A stretch of 64,000 nucleotides of DNA from assembly GCF_937616625.2 (NCBI RefSeq), contig NC_065577.1, positions 24,193,501 through 24,257,500 of the forward strand, read 5' to 3'. A program made the position numbers and the translations under genes. How positions within the stretch are numbered: the first letter of the stretch is position 1; each line of letters begins with the position of its first letter. Below, piece after piece: positions 1-9,915 of this stretch. The notes below the pieces were generated by a model. It made no database searches. It was given only the letters and a program-made list of their open reading frames with translations, and was not told where the DNA came from. The DNA comes from Mercurialis annua. Lineage: Eukaryota; Streptophyta; Magnoliopsida; Malpighiales; Euphorbiaceae.

Positions 1-2187
1 TGTAAACGTTTGGCTTAAATCGCTAAAAAAGGTGAAACGTTTGGATTTGTTTTGTAAAGTTTGTAAATGTTTTGTTTATATTTCTAAAAATGTGAAACAC
101 TTGGATTTGTTTCGTAACATTTGCAAACGTTTTCCTTAAATTGCTAAAAAGCTTAAACGCTTGGATTTGTTTCGTAACGTATGTAAACGTTTGGCTTAAA
201 TTGCTAAAAACGAGAAACATTTTGATTCGTTTCATAACCTTTGGAAACATTTGGATTTGTTTCATATTGTTTGTAAACGTTTGACTTAAATCTCTAAAAT
301 GGTGAAACGTTTTTATTTGTTTCGTAACATTAGTAAACCGTTTGGCTTCAATCGCTAAAAAGGGGAAACGTTTGAATTTTTTTTCGTAACATTTATAAAC
401 GTGTGGCATAAATCGCTAAAAAGGTGAAATGTTTGGATTTAATTCGTAACGTTTTAAATGTTTGCTTTAAATCGCTAAAATGGGTAATTTGTATTTGTTT
501 TGTAACGTTTGTAAACGTTTGGCTTAAATTGCTAAAAAGGTGTAATGTTTGGTTTTGTTTCGTAACATTTGTAAACTTTCGGCTTACATCACTAAAAAGG
601 TGAAACGTTTGGATTTGTTTCGTAACGTTTGTAAACGTTTCGCTTAAATTGCGCTTGGATTTGTTTCGTAACGTTTGTAAATGTTTGGCTTAAATTACTA
701 AAAACGTGAAACGCTTGGATTTGTTTCAGAATGTTTGTAAACGTTTGGCTTAAATTGCTAAAATTGTGAAACGCTTGTATTTGTTTCGTAACGTTTGACC
801 TAAATTGCTAAAAAGGTGTAACGCTTTGTTTTATTTCGTTATATTTGTAAAGGTTTGGCTTAAATCGCTAAAAATGTGAAACGTTTGCATTTGTTTCATA
901 ATGTTTTAAACGTTTGGTTTTGTTTCGTAACGTTTGTGAACGTTTGGTTTAAATCGCTAAAAAGGTGAAACATTCGGATTTGTTTTGTGACGTTTGTAAA
1001 CGTTTGACTTAAATAGCTAAAAAGGCGAAACGTTTGGATTTGTTTCGTAATGTTTGTAAATGTTTGGTTTAAATCGCTAAAAAGGTGAAACGTTTGGATT
1101 TGTTTCGTAACGTTTCTAAATATTTGGTTTAAATTTTTAAAAAGGTGAAACACTTGGATTTGTTTCGTATCATATGCAAACGTTTTTCTTAAATTGCTAA
1201 AAAGATGAAACGTCTGGATTTGTTTCGTAACGTATGTAAACGTTTGGCTTAAATTACTAAAAACGTGAAACATTTGGATTCGTTTCATTACCTTTGGAAA
1301 CGTTTGGCTTAAATCGTTAAAAAGGTGAAACGTTTGGGTTCGTTTCCTATCGTTTGTAAACGTTTGACATTAATCGCTAAAAAGGTGAAATATTTTGATT
1401 TATTTCGTAACGTTTGTAAACGTTTGGCTTAAATCGCTAAAAAGGTTTGGATTTGTTTCGTAACGTTTGTAAACGTTTGGCATAAATCGTTAAAAAGGTG
1501 AAATTTTTGGATTTGTTTCGTAAGGTTTTAAATGTTTGGCTTAAATCGCTAAAATGGGGAAACATTTGTATTTGTTTTGTAAAGTTTGTAAACGTTTGGC
1601 TTAAATTGCTAAAAAAGTGTAATGTTTTGTTTTGTTTCATAACATTTGTAAACGTTCGGCTTACAACGCTAAAAAGGTGAAACGTTTGGATTTGTTTCGT
1701 AACGTTTGTAAATGTTTGTCTTAAATTGCTTAAAAGGTGAAACGTTTGGATTTGTTTCATAACGTTTGTAAACGTTTGGCTTAAATTGCTAAAAAGGTGA
1801 AACGCTTAGATTTGTTTCGGAACGTTTGTAAACGTTTCGCTTAAATTGCTAAAAAGCTGAAACTCTTGGATTTGTTTCGTATCATTTGTCAATGTTTGGC
1901 CTAAATTGCTAAAAAGGTGAATCGCTTGGTTTTGTTTTGTTACATTTGTAATGGTTTGGCTTAAATCTCTAAAAATGTGAAACATTTGGATTTGTTTCGT
2001 AATGTTTTAAACGTTTGATTTTGTTTCATTACGTTTGTAAATGTTTGGCTTAAATTGCTATATAGGTGAAATGTTCGGATTTGTTTTGTAACGTTTGTAA
2101 ACGTTTGGCTTAAATTGCTAAAAAGGCGAAACAGTTGGATTTGTTTCGTAATGTTTGTAAACGTTTGGCTTAAATCGCTAAAAAGGT
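1..2187 (+). repeat. 60-bp satellite array, block 1
   Basis: Head-to-tail monomers of about 60 bp, each with GTTTCGTAACGTTTG, a TAAACGTTTGG block, a CTTAAATCGCT block and GGTGAAACG. I use the strand reading GTTTCGTAACGTTTG as plus. Monomers differ mainly at CpG positions and by small indels. Longer variants of about 89 bp, marked by GTTTTAAACGTTTGG, occur near 900 and 2010. The array enters the window already in progress and ends where an LTR element begins. Confidence 0.95.
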
Positions 2188-2495
2188 TGTAATACCCCAA
2201 ATGATTAAATTGTCTAATTGGACCACGTGCCCAGTGTTGAGTCGCCGGAGTAGCGATATCGGAAGGATTTCCGAGAAATTAAGATAAATATAAAATTTTA
2301 GCAGGACGGTTTCGAAAGGATTGTTGCGAGAGATTTAATATTATATTTTAGTTCTAAAGTTGGAAATAGAATTAAAAGGAAAAATGCCAAGAAAAGTCTC
2401 AAACTAGAGTTCAGGGACTAAAGTGGTAATTTAACAAGTTAAGTCTCGAATTATTTCGCCAAGGTCCGCGAAATGTTTTGTAGTATTTGTGGTAA
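2188..2495 (+). repeat. 5' LTR remnant of the Ty3 element
   Basis: Aligns with the start of the 3' LTR at 2998 (shared TGTAATACCCCAAATG, then AGCGATATCGGAAG and ACTAAAGTGGTAATTTAAC). It carries about 80 bp after GGATTGTTGC that the 3' LTR copy lacks. Similarity stops near 2495, so about 2 kb of this LTR is missing. The two LTRs differ at many sites, so the insertion is not recent. Confidence 0.8.
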
Positions 2496-2984
2496 ATTAC
2501 CACTTTTGTAGAAGGTGTTGGAGACCAAGATTAAGTCGTGACAACGACCAAACAGAGAAGATTAAGAAGAATGAGTTAATGGATTGTCTATATCATTCAA
2601 CGATGAATGAGGAAGCCTAGTGACGAGAATTATCGTCCCTAGTGATAAAATATCACTAGTGCGAACCACCATTGATTATTAGTATTTAACTGAAAGTTGA
2701 ATTACAAGACAAGAGTTCATAGTGCTGAATAACAGACAAAGAACAGATGAAAGAGTAATATATCCAAGATATAGGAGAAGAAGATCATATAAGGAAATAA
2801 TGATATGAAAATTTTCAATAACGACTGACATTATTGTACAAGAAGTACAAAACAAGAATAATAATTCCACGTGCCGACAAGCATCATGGAATGAATATAG
2901 AATACTTGTTATGAAGGAAATTCAAGAAGTTAAGAGGTTAAGATAGATAAAGAGTTGTATGAAAATTCGAGGACGAATTTTTAT
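2496..2984 (+). other. Internal 3' remnant of the Ty3 element
   Basis: AT-rich sequence between the truncated 5' LTR and the polypurine tract. It would be the end of the pol region plus 3' untranslated sequence. I find no frame with a recognisable retroelement domain. It ends in the motif ATTCGAGGACGAATTT that precedes the polypurine tract in many plant Ty3/gypsy elements. Confidence 0.6.
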
Positions 2985-2997
2985 AAGAGGGGGAGAA
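2985..2997 (+). promoter_or_regulatory. Polypurine tract of the Ty3 element
   Basis: AAGAGGGGGAGAA directly abuts TGTAATACC of the 3' LTR. This is the expected position and composition for the plus-strand DNA primer of an LTR retrotransposon. Confidence 0.85.
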
Positions 2998-3510
2998 TGT
3001 AATACCCCAAATGATTAAATTGTCTAATTTGACCACGTGTCTAGTGTTGAGTCGCAGGAATAGCGATATCGGAAGAATTACTGAAAAATTATGATAAATA
3101 TAAAATTTTAGCATGACGGTTTCGAAAGGATTATTGCCAGAGTTCAGGGACTAAAGTGGTAATTTAACCAGTTAAGTCCCGAAAGTGGAATTATTTCGCT
3201 AAGTTACGCGAAATGTTTTGTACTATTTATGATAAAAGTTTCGGGTCAATCGGAGACCTTTTAAAATTTGGACGCGGATGCATTTTCGGCTAAAGTGTAA
3301 TTTTTGAAAAGTTTAAGGACCGAAGTGCAAATTAAACAATTAAGCCCCGAGAATAGCAATTGGAAAATTATGGACGGGAAATTATTATTTTAGAATCGTA
3401 TTATTTATTAGGATATCAATAATACGTAGGTAAGTTTAAGTTAAAATATAAAGTTTAAACGAAAAATGGTTAAAACAAAAGGAATGACGGATTGAAATGG
3501 AACATTAGCA

Positions 3511-3527
3511 TATATATATATATAAAA
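3511..3527 (+). promoter_or_regulatory. Putative LTR TATA box
   Basis: Alternating TA run ending TATAAAATGAGG, about 510 bp into the LTR, followed by AAGCTACATAACCCTC, which would suit a transcription start. It reads towards the satellite at 5470. Position and composition fit an LTR promoter; activity is not shown. Confidence 0.5.
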
Positions 3528-3889
3528 TGAGGTGAGCAAGAAAGCTACATAACCCTCATTACCACTTTCATATCATTTTTCATTTCCTTCATTAAAAATC
3601 GTCGTTCCGTCGCTCGATCTCCATTTCTCGTCCGTTTTCGACATTCCATAGCTCGTATTGATCGTATTTCAACGGAGAATAACGGTAAGCTTGTCGTTTT
3701 ACCGTTTAAATTGATATATTTGGAGTTATATCGAGATAAAGTTTTAGGCCACGAAACGATTTAATCGTTTTAATGGTTTTGAGATTGAATTATAGAGTTT
3801 TGAACCTAGATTAAGTGTTATTAACGCGTTTGGAGCGCTTACACGCCGGAAGCATGTCAGAAAGCTCAGAAAATGGTTTTCGGGGGATC

Positions 3890-3964
3890 GTGCACCATCA
3901 ATGGTGCACGAACGTGCACCAGCATGTGGTGCACGACCGTGCACCGCAAACCACGAGCGTGCAC
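3890..3964. repeat. GTGCAC hairpin cluster in the LTR
   Basis: Six GTGCAC hexamers lie at 3890, 3904, 3914, 3929, 3939 and 3959. Two pairs form clean hairpins: CGTGCACCAT pairs with ATGGTGCACG across a 2-base loop, and CGTGCACCA pairs with TGGTGCACG across a 5-base loop. It lies downstream of the TATA-like site, so it would be transcribed. Confidence 0.8.
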
Positions 3965-4562
3965 CCGGACCCTTATTTTCTCGATCGTGTTCTTTTGATA
4001 CCGTTTTTTGTTCGTACGTAGAGGTTGAATCGATTGATTATCAAATGATTGACTTGTTAACCTAATAAGGTTAAACGTGAATTGAGTTAGAAAGAGATAC
4101 GATTCATAAACGAGTTAGAAACCGTTTAACGAAATGTACGCGCGAGAAGTATGACGATTAATAAGAGTAATGTTTCATTTCTCGAGTTTAGAGTCAATCC
4201 TAAAATAAGACTTTGACATGAGGCAATTAATTTGAATTTTTTTTAGATCCGGCGAGACAAGGAGCCGCTGGACCAAGAGCTCGGGAAGCTAGACGTTTCT
4301 GAGCACCAGAGTATTTTTGGATAAGCGGTGGCAGTGAGTTTATATAATTTACCTTTAAAATATTTACATAAGTAAATATTTGATATTGCTTTATATTTAA
4401 TCGAATGTTTTTAATTCAATGTTTTGATATGAATATGGATGATACGAGTATGAACATGAATGATTTGATATGCATGATATGAATATGATTATGTTTGAAA
4501 TCAATTTTGATCTAATATAACTGTGAATTTGATTATGAATGTAAATTTCGAAGTTGGACAAT

Positions 4563-4760
4563 GAATTCGATACGAGTGAGCACTCGGTTATGGTGTAACC
4601 TGGAGTCCCCGTATCTAGTGGGTTGGACCCAACAGTGAGTTGGACTCACAACTTTAAGATAGGAATTCGATACGAGTGAGCACTCGGTTACGGTGTAACC
4701 TGGAGTCCCCGTATCTAGTGGGTTGGACCCACCAGTGAGTTCGACTCACAACTTTGTGAT
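4563..4760 (+). repeat. 100-bp tandem duplication inside the LTR
   Basis: Two adjacent copies begin GAATTCGATACGAGTGAG at 4563 and 4663. They differ at only a few bases (for example ACCCAACAG against ACCCACCAG). The unit contains the CTCGGT...GTAACCTGGAG motif, which resembles the repeated CGAGTTAC/CCGAGAGCT blocks of the LTR fragments at 20083, 24576 and 31774. Confidence 0.9.
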
Positions 4761-5469
4761 TATATATGATTTGATTGAATGACATATGTTTGGCATGTTT
4801 AAGAATTCGGGTTTCAATCGGACCCTGTACTTGACTGCATGAAGTTTGAATGCTATTGCATTGTTTTATGTTTTAACTGAATACTTTTTAGTAAATATAT
4901 GAACTCACTCATTATTTCCCAAAATACTGACCCCCTCATAGTCTTTTATTTCACGTGATCGGAGTCGGATCAGACAGACCACCTCCTTTGTGTTGGAAGT
5001 CTTAGGACTTGCACAAAATCCAAGTCCTTAAAGCTGCAGTAGTCAATAGTTGTCAGTGTTAAACTAATGACGTAATTTCAAACGGTAGTTTGTGTAATAA
5101 ACTATGATATTATTTTATAAGTAAATTGCTTATAACGATGAAATGTTACCCGTTTGAAGTCAGTACCAATTGGCTAGAGAGGAATTAATTATAGTTGTGA
5201 ATAGAAACAGGGCAGTGCTGGATAAGAGTTATCGCGTTGTAAGACCCTGGTTTCTAAGAATTGTTTCGCAAAAGTTTTCACGAAAAGAATACGGTATTTT
5301 GATAATTGCAATGATAATACATAAAGAAGATTTCTGAAAACGTATTTTATATAATGATATATTTTAATCGCGAAAAAAAATTTCTAATTGTTTCGGCTTG
5401 CTACGGGATTTGTAGCTACCACTCCCATTCCCTAGCGCGGGTCGCGGCTCAATAATTTGGGTTGTGACA

Positions 5470-7208
5470 AAGGGGAAACGTTTGGATTTGTTTTTTAACG
5501 TTTGTAAACGTTTGGCTTAAATTTCTGAAACGATGAAACGCTTGGATTTGTTTCGTAATATTTGCAAACGTTTTGCTTAAATTGCTAAAAATTTGAAATG
5601 CTTGGATTTGTTTCGTAACGTATGTAAACGTTTGGCTTAAATTACTAAGAACATGAAACATTTGGATTCGTTTCATAACCTTTGTAAACGTTTGGGTTAA
5701 ATCGCTAAAAAGGTGAAACGTTTGGATTCGTTTCGTATCTTTTGTAAACGTTTGGCTTAAAGCGCTAAAAAGGTGAAACGTTTGAATTTTTTTCGTAATG
5801 TTTGTAAACGTTTGGCATAAATCGCTAAAAAGGTGAAATGTTTGGATTTGTTTCGTAACTTTTTAAACGTTTAGCAAAAACTGCTAAATCGGGGAAAGTT
5901 TTGTAACGTTTGTAAACGTTTGGCTAATATTGCTAAAAAGGTGTAATGTTTGGTTTTGTTTCGTAACATTTTTAAACGTTCGACTTACATCGCTAAAAAG
6001 GGGAAACGTTGAATTTGTTTTGTATCGTTTGTAAACGTTTGGCTTAAATTGCTTAAAATGTGAAACGCTTGGATTAGTTTCGTAACGTTTGTAAACGTTT
6101 GGCTTAAATTACTAAAAAGGTGAAACGCTTGGATTTGTTTCATAACATTTTTAAATGATATGTTTAAATTGCTAAAAGGGCGAAACGTTTGGATTTATTT
6201 CGTAACGTTTGTAAATGTTTGGCTTAAATCGCTAAAAAGGTTCAATGAATGGATTTGTTTTGTAACGTTTGTAATGATTTGACTTAAATCGCGAAAAAGG
6301 TGAAACGTTTGGATTTTCTCGTAACATTTGTAAATGTTTGGCTTAAATCGCTAAAAAGGTGAAACGTTTGGACTTTTTCGTAACGTTTGTATACGTTTGT
6401 CTTAAATCGCTAAAAAGGTGAAATGTTTTGATTTGTTTAGTAAAGTTTGTAAACGTTTGGCTTAAATTGCTAAAAAGGTGAAACGCTTGGATTTGTTTCG
6501 TAAGGTTTGTAAATGTTTGGCTTAAATTGCAAAAAAGGTGAAACACTTGGATTTGTTTCGTAACGTTTGTAAACGTTTGGCTTAAATTGCTAAAAAGGTG
6601 AAACATTTGGATTGGTTTCATAACGTTTGTAAAATTTTGGCTTAACTTGTTGAAAAGATAAAACGTTTGGATTTGTTTCGTAACGTTTTTAAACTTTTGG
6701 CTTAAATTTCTAAAAAGGTAAAACGCTTGGATTTGTTTCGTATCTTTTGTAAACGTTTGGCTTAAATTGCTAAAAAAGTGAAACGTTTGGATTTGTTTCG
6801 TAACTTTTGTAAACGTTTCGCTTAAATTGCTAAAAAGGTGAAACGTTTGGTTTTGTTTTGTAACGCTTGTAAACGTTTGGCTTAAATTGCTAAAAAGGTA
6901 AAACGTTTTGATTTATTTCGTAATGTTTGTAATCGTTTGGCTTAAATTGCTAAAAAGGAGAAACGTTTGGATTTGTTTCGTAAAGTTTATAAACATTTTG
7001 CTTAAATTGCTAAAAAGGGGAAACGTTTGGATTTGTTTTGTAGCGTCTGTAAACGTTTGTCTTAAATTGCTAAAAGGGGTAAAGGTTTTGATTTGTTTTG
7101 TAACGCTTGTAAACGTTTGGCTTAATTCACTAAAAAGGGGAAACGTTTCGATTTGTCTCATAACACTTGTAAACGTTTGGCTTAAATCGCTAAAAAGGTG
7201 AAACGTTT
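5470..7208 (+). repeat. 60-bp satellite array, block 2
   Basis: Forward-orientation 60-bp monomers between the Ty3 element and the MITE. Phase continues from block 1 apart from the insertion. Several monomers lose a few bases (for example near 5880 and 6300). Confidence 0.95.
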
Positions 7209-7217
7209 TTATTTATT
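7209..7217 (+). repeat. Left target site duplication of the MITE
   Basis: TTATTTATT immediately before the element, repeated exactly at 7588-7596. Confidence 0.85.
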
Positions 7218-7587
7218 GGGTTAATTCCTAAAAAAATCACGAACTTTACACGAAGTTTCATTTTAATCATGATCTTTAAAAGTCGTCATTTAAAGGCACG
7301 AACTTTCAGTTTGTTTCAAATCTATGACCAAAGTAAAATTCGATGTATTTTATCCAACTAAAAATTCCTAATCGTAGATAATCCAAATGAAAGATAATAA
7401 GATTTAATGTCGATTTATAATTTGCATCTTTTATTATTGGTTTAATGAAGAATTTAGTCAACAAAAATATACTTAAATGATAGATTTGAAACAAACTGAA
7501 AGTTCGTGCTTTTAAATGATAGTTTTTAAAGGTCACGATTAAAATGAAATTTCATGTAAAGTTCGTGATTTTTTATGGAATTAACCC
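7218..7587. mobile_element. Mutator-like MITE, 370 bp
   Basis: Starts GGGTTAATTCC and ends GGAATTAACCC. The terminal inverted repeats are about 105 bp (roughly 7218-7323 against 7482-7587), with a few mismatches and one-base indels. The core is about 160 bp, AT-rich, with no transposase. An exact 9-bp duplication TTATTTATT flanks it. Long inverted repeats plus a 9-bp duplication are the hallmark of Mutator-like elements, so this is a non-autonomous element moved by a transposase encoded elsewhere. It is the only copy I see in the window. Confidence 0.85.
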
Positions 7588-7596
7588 TTATTTATT
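7588..7596 (+). repeat. Right target site duplication of the MITE
   Basis: TTATTTATT, identical to the left flank at 7209-7217. Confidence 0.85.
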
Positions 7597-7705
7597 TCGT
7601 AACGTTTGTAAACGTTTGGCTTAAATTGCTAAAAGGGTGAAACACTTGGATTTGTTTCGTAATGTTTGTTAATGTTTCGCTTAAATTGCTAAAATGGGGA
7701 AACGT
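7597..7705 (+). repeat. 60-bp satellite, forward piece
   Basis: About two forward monomers between the MITE and an inversion breakpoint at about 7705. Confidence 0.9.
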
Positions 7706-8120
7706 TTAGAAACGGTACAAAACAAATCCAAACGTTTCACCTTTTTAGCAATTTTAGCCAAAAGTTTACAAAGGTTACGAAACAAAACCAAACGTTTCCC
7801 CATTTCAGCGAATTAAGCCAAACGCTTACAAATGTTACAATACAAATACAAATGTTTTATCATTTTTGCGATTTTAGCCAAATGTTTACAAACGTTACGA
7901 AACAAATCCAAGCATTTCACCTTTTTAACAATTTAAGCCAAATGTTTACAAACGTTACGGAACAAAGCCAAACGTTTCACATTTTTTGCGATTCAAGTCA
8001 AACGTTTACAAATGTTATGAAAAAAAATCTAAACGTTTCATAGTTTTAGAGATTTAAACCAAATGTTACGAAACAAATCCAATCCAAACGTTTCCCTATG
8101 TTAACGATTTAAGCCAAACG
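7706..8120 (-). repeat. Inverted satellite block 1
   Basis: Monomers read as the reverse complement (ACAAATCCAAACGTTTCACC, then GATTTAAGCCAAACG). The left breakpoint lies in the palindromic AAACGTTT; the right one is GCCAAACG joined to TTTTGTTTCATAACC. The right end resembles those of inverted blocks 9468-9915 and 19618-20004. Confidence 0.9.
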
Positions 8121-9467
8121 TTTTGTTTCATAACCTTTATAAATGTTTGGCTAAATTCACAAAAAAGGTGAAACATTTAGATTTGTTTCGTAACGTTTGT
8201 AAACGTTTGGCTTAAATCGCTAGAAACGTTTGGATTTGTTTCGTAACTTTTAAAACATTTGGCTTAAATCGCTAAAATGGGGAAACGTTTGGATTTGTTT
8301 TGTAATGATTGTAAACGTTTTACTTAAATCGCTAAAAATAAGTAGCGTTTGGATTAGTTTCGTAACGTTGTAAACGTTTGGCTTAAATAGCTAAAGTGGG
8401 GAAACGTTTGGATTTATTTCGTAACGTTTGTAAACATTTGGCTTAAATAACTAAAAAGGTGAAATGTTAGGATTTGTTTTGTAATGTTTATAAACGTTTG
8501 GCTTAAATAAGTAAAAAGGTGAAACATTTAGCTTTGTTTCGTAACGTTTGTAAACATTTGGCTTAAATCGCTAAAAAGGTGAAATGTTTTGATTTATTTC
8601 ATAACGTTTGTAAACGTTCGGCTTATATCGCTAAAAAGGTGAAATGTTTGGATTTGTTTTCCAACGTTTGTAAACATTTGGCTTAAATCGCTAAATAGGC
8701 GAAACGTTTGAATTTATTTTGTAACAACGTTTGGCTTAAATTGCTAAAGAGGTGAAACACTTGGATTTGTTTCGTAACGCTTGTAAATGTTTGGCTCTGT
8801 TTCGTAACGTTTAAAAAACGTTTGGCTTAAATTGCTAAAAATGCGAAACGTCTGGATTGTTTCGTAACGTTTTAAACGTTTGGTTTTTTTTCTGTAACGT
8901 TTGTAAACGTTTGGCTTAAATTTCTAAAAATGTGAAATGTTTGGATTTGTTTTATAACGTTAATAAACGTTGAGGTTAAATTGCTAAAAAGGTGAAACGT
9001 TTGGTTTTGTTTCGTAATGTTTGTAAACGTTTGCCTTAAACTGCTAAAAAGGTGAAACGTTTGGTGTTTCGTAACGTTTATAAACGTTTGGCCTAAATTG
9101 CTAAAAAGGGAAAACGTTTGGATTTGTTTCGTAGCGGTTGTAATCTTCAATTGCTAAAAAGGTGAAACGTTTCGATTTGTTTCGTAACGTTTGTAAACGT
9201 TTAGCTTAAATCGCTAATAATGTGAAACTCTTGGATTATTTTCCTAATGTTTATAAATGTTTGGCTTAAATAGCTAAAAAGGTGAAATGTTTGGATTTTT
9301 CTCATAACATTTGTAAACGTTTCGCTTAAATCTCTAAAAAGGGGAAACGTTTTGATTTATTTTGCAATGTTTGTAAACGTTTTGCTTAAATTGCTAAAAG
9401 GGTGAAATGCTCGGATTTGTTTCGTAATGTTTGTAAACGTTTGGCTTAAATCTCTTAAATGGAGAAG
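8121..9467 (+). repeat. 60-bp satellite array, block 3
   Basis: Forward monomers between two inverted blocks, with several shortened monomers (around 8730 and 8870, where a GTTTTAAACG variant occurs). Confidence 0.95.
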
Positions 9468-9915
9468 TGTTTACAAACTTTACGAAAAAAAATCCAAACG
9501 TTTCATCTTTATAGCATTTTAAGCCAAATGTTTACAAAGGTTATGAAACAAAACCAAATGTTTCCCCATTTTAGCGATTTAAGCCAAACGTTTACAAGAA
9601 TTACGAAACAAAGCCAAACGTTTAAAAAAATCCATACGTTTTACCTTTTTGCGATTTAATCCAAACGTTTACAAATGTTACGAAACAAATCGAAACGTTT
9701 CCCCTGTTTACCAATTTAAGCCAAACGTTTACAAACTTTACAGAACAAAACCAAATGTTTCACATTTTTATCGATTTAAAATATTTTACAAACGTTACAA
9801 AACAAATCCAAATGTTTCACATTTATAGCGATTTAAGCCAAATGTTTACAAACGTTACGAAACAAATCTAATCTAATCTAATAGTTTCCCCATTTAAGAG
9901 TTTTAAGACAAACAT
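9468..9915 (-). repeat. Inverted satellite block 2
   Basis: Reverse-complement monomers. Includes a short form AACAAAGCCAAACGTTT followed directly by AAAATCCATACG, also seen in the block at 19618-20004, and an ATCTAATCTAATCTAAT expansion before its right breakpoint. Confidence 0.9.

Larger units (their letters stand above)
2188..5469 (+). mobile_element. Ty3/gypsy-type LTR element, deletion derivative
   Basis: The element starts TGTAATACCCC and ends GGTTGTGACA, with near-matching 5-bp flanks (AAGGT before, AAGGG after), consistent with a target duplication carrying one change. It holds a 5' LTR stub (2188 to about 2495), about 0.5 kb of internal sequence, a polypurine tract and a 3' LTR. The 5' LTR and most of the interior, including all recognisable gag and pol domains, are deleted. 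The end motif TTCGAGGACGAATTT followed by a purine run and TGTAATACC is typical of plant Ty3/gypsy elements, especially Del/Tekay-like chromoviruses. That lineage is inference, since no reverse transcriptase remains to classify it. Confidence 0.85.
2998..5469 (+). repeat. 3' LTR of the Ty3 element (2472 bp)
   Basis: A TG...CA-bounded LTR starting right after the polypurine tract and ending GGTTGTGACA against satellite. It contains a TATA-like stretch near 3517, a cluster of GTGCAC hairpins at 3890-3964 and a 100-bp tandem duplication at 4563-4760. Its 3' end (TAGCGCGGGTCGCGGC... GGTTGTGACA) resembles the ends of the LTR at 46102-48810 and the LTR fragments at 20083, 24576 and 31774 (after strand reversal), so these are related families. 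Confidence 0.85.

Noticed and set aside
1..2187. Regular repeats resembling a CRISPR array
   Set aside because: The repeats are contiguous with no unique spacers, drift gradually, and the surroundings are plant retrotransposons.
2679..2870. 63-codon hydrophobic ORF in the Ty3 remnant
   Set aside because: It is antisense to the element's internal tail; AT-rich sequence gives such frames by chance.
3744..4021. Overlapping ORFs on both strands across the GTGCAC cluster
   Set aside because: They result from the GTGCAC repeats in the LTR; no coding signature.
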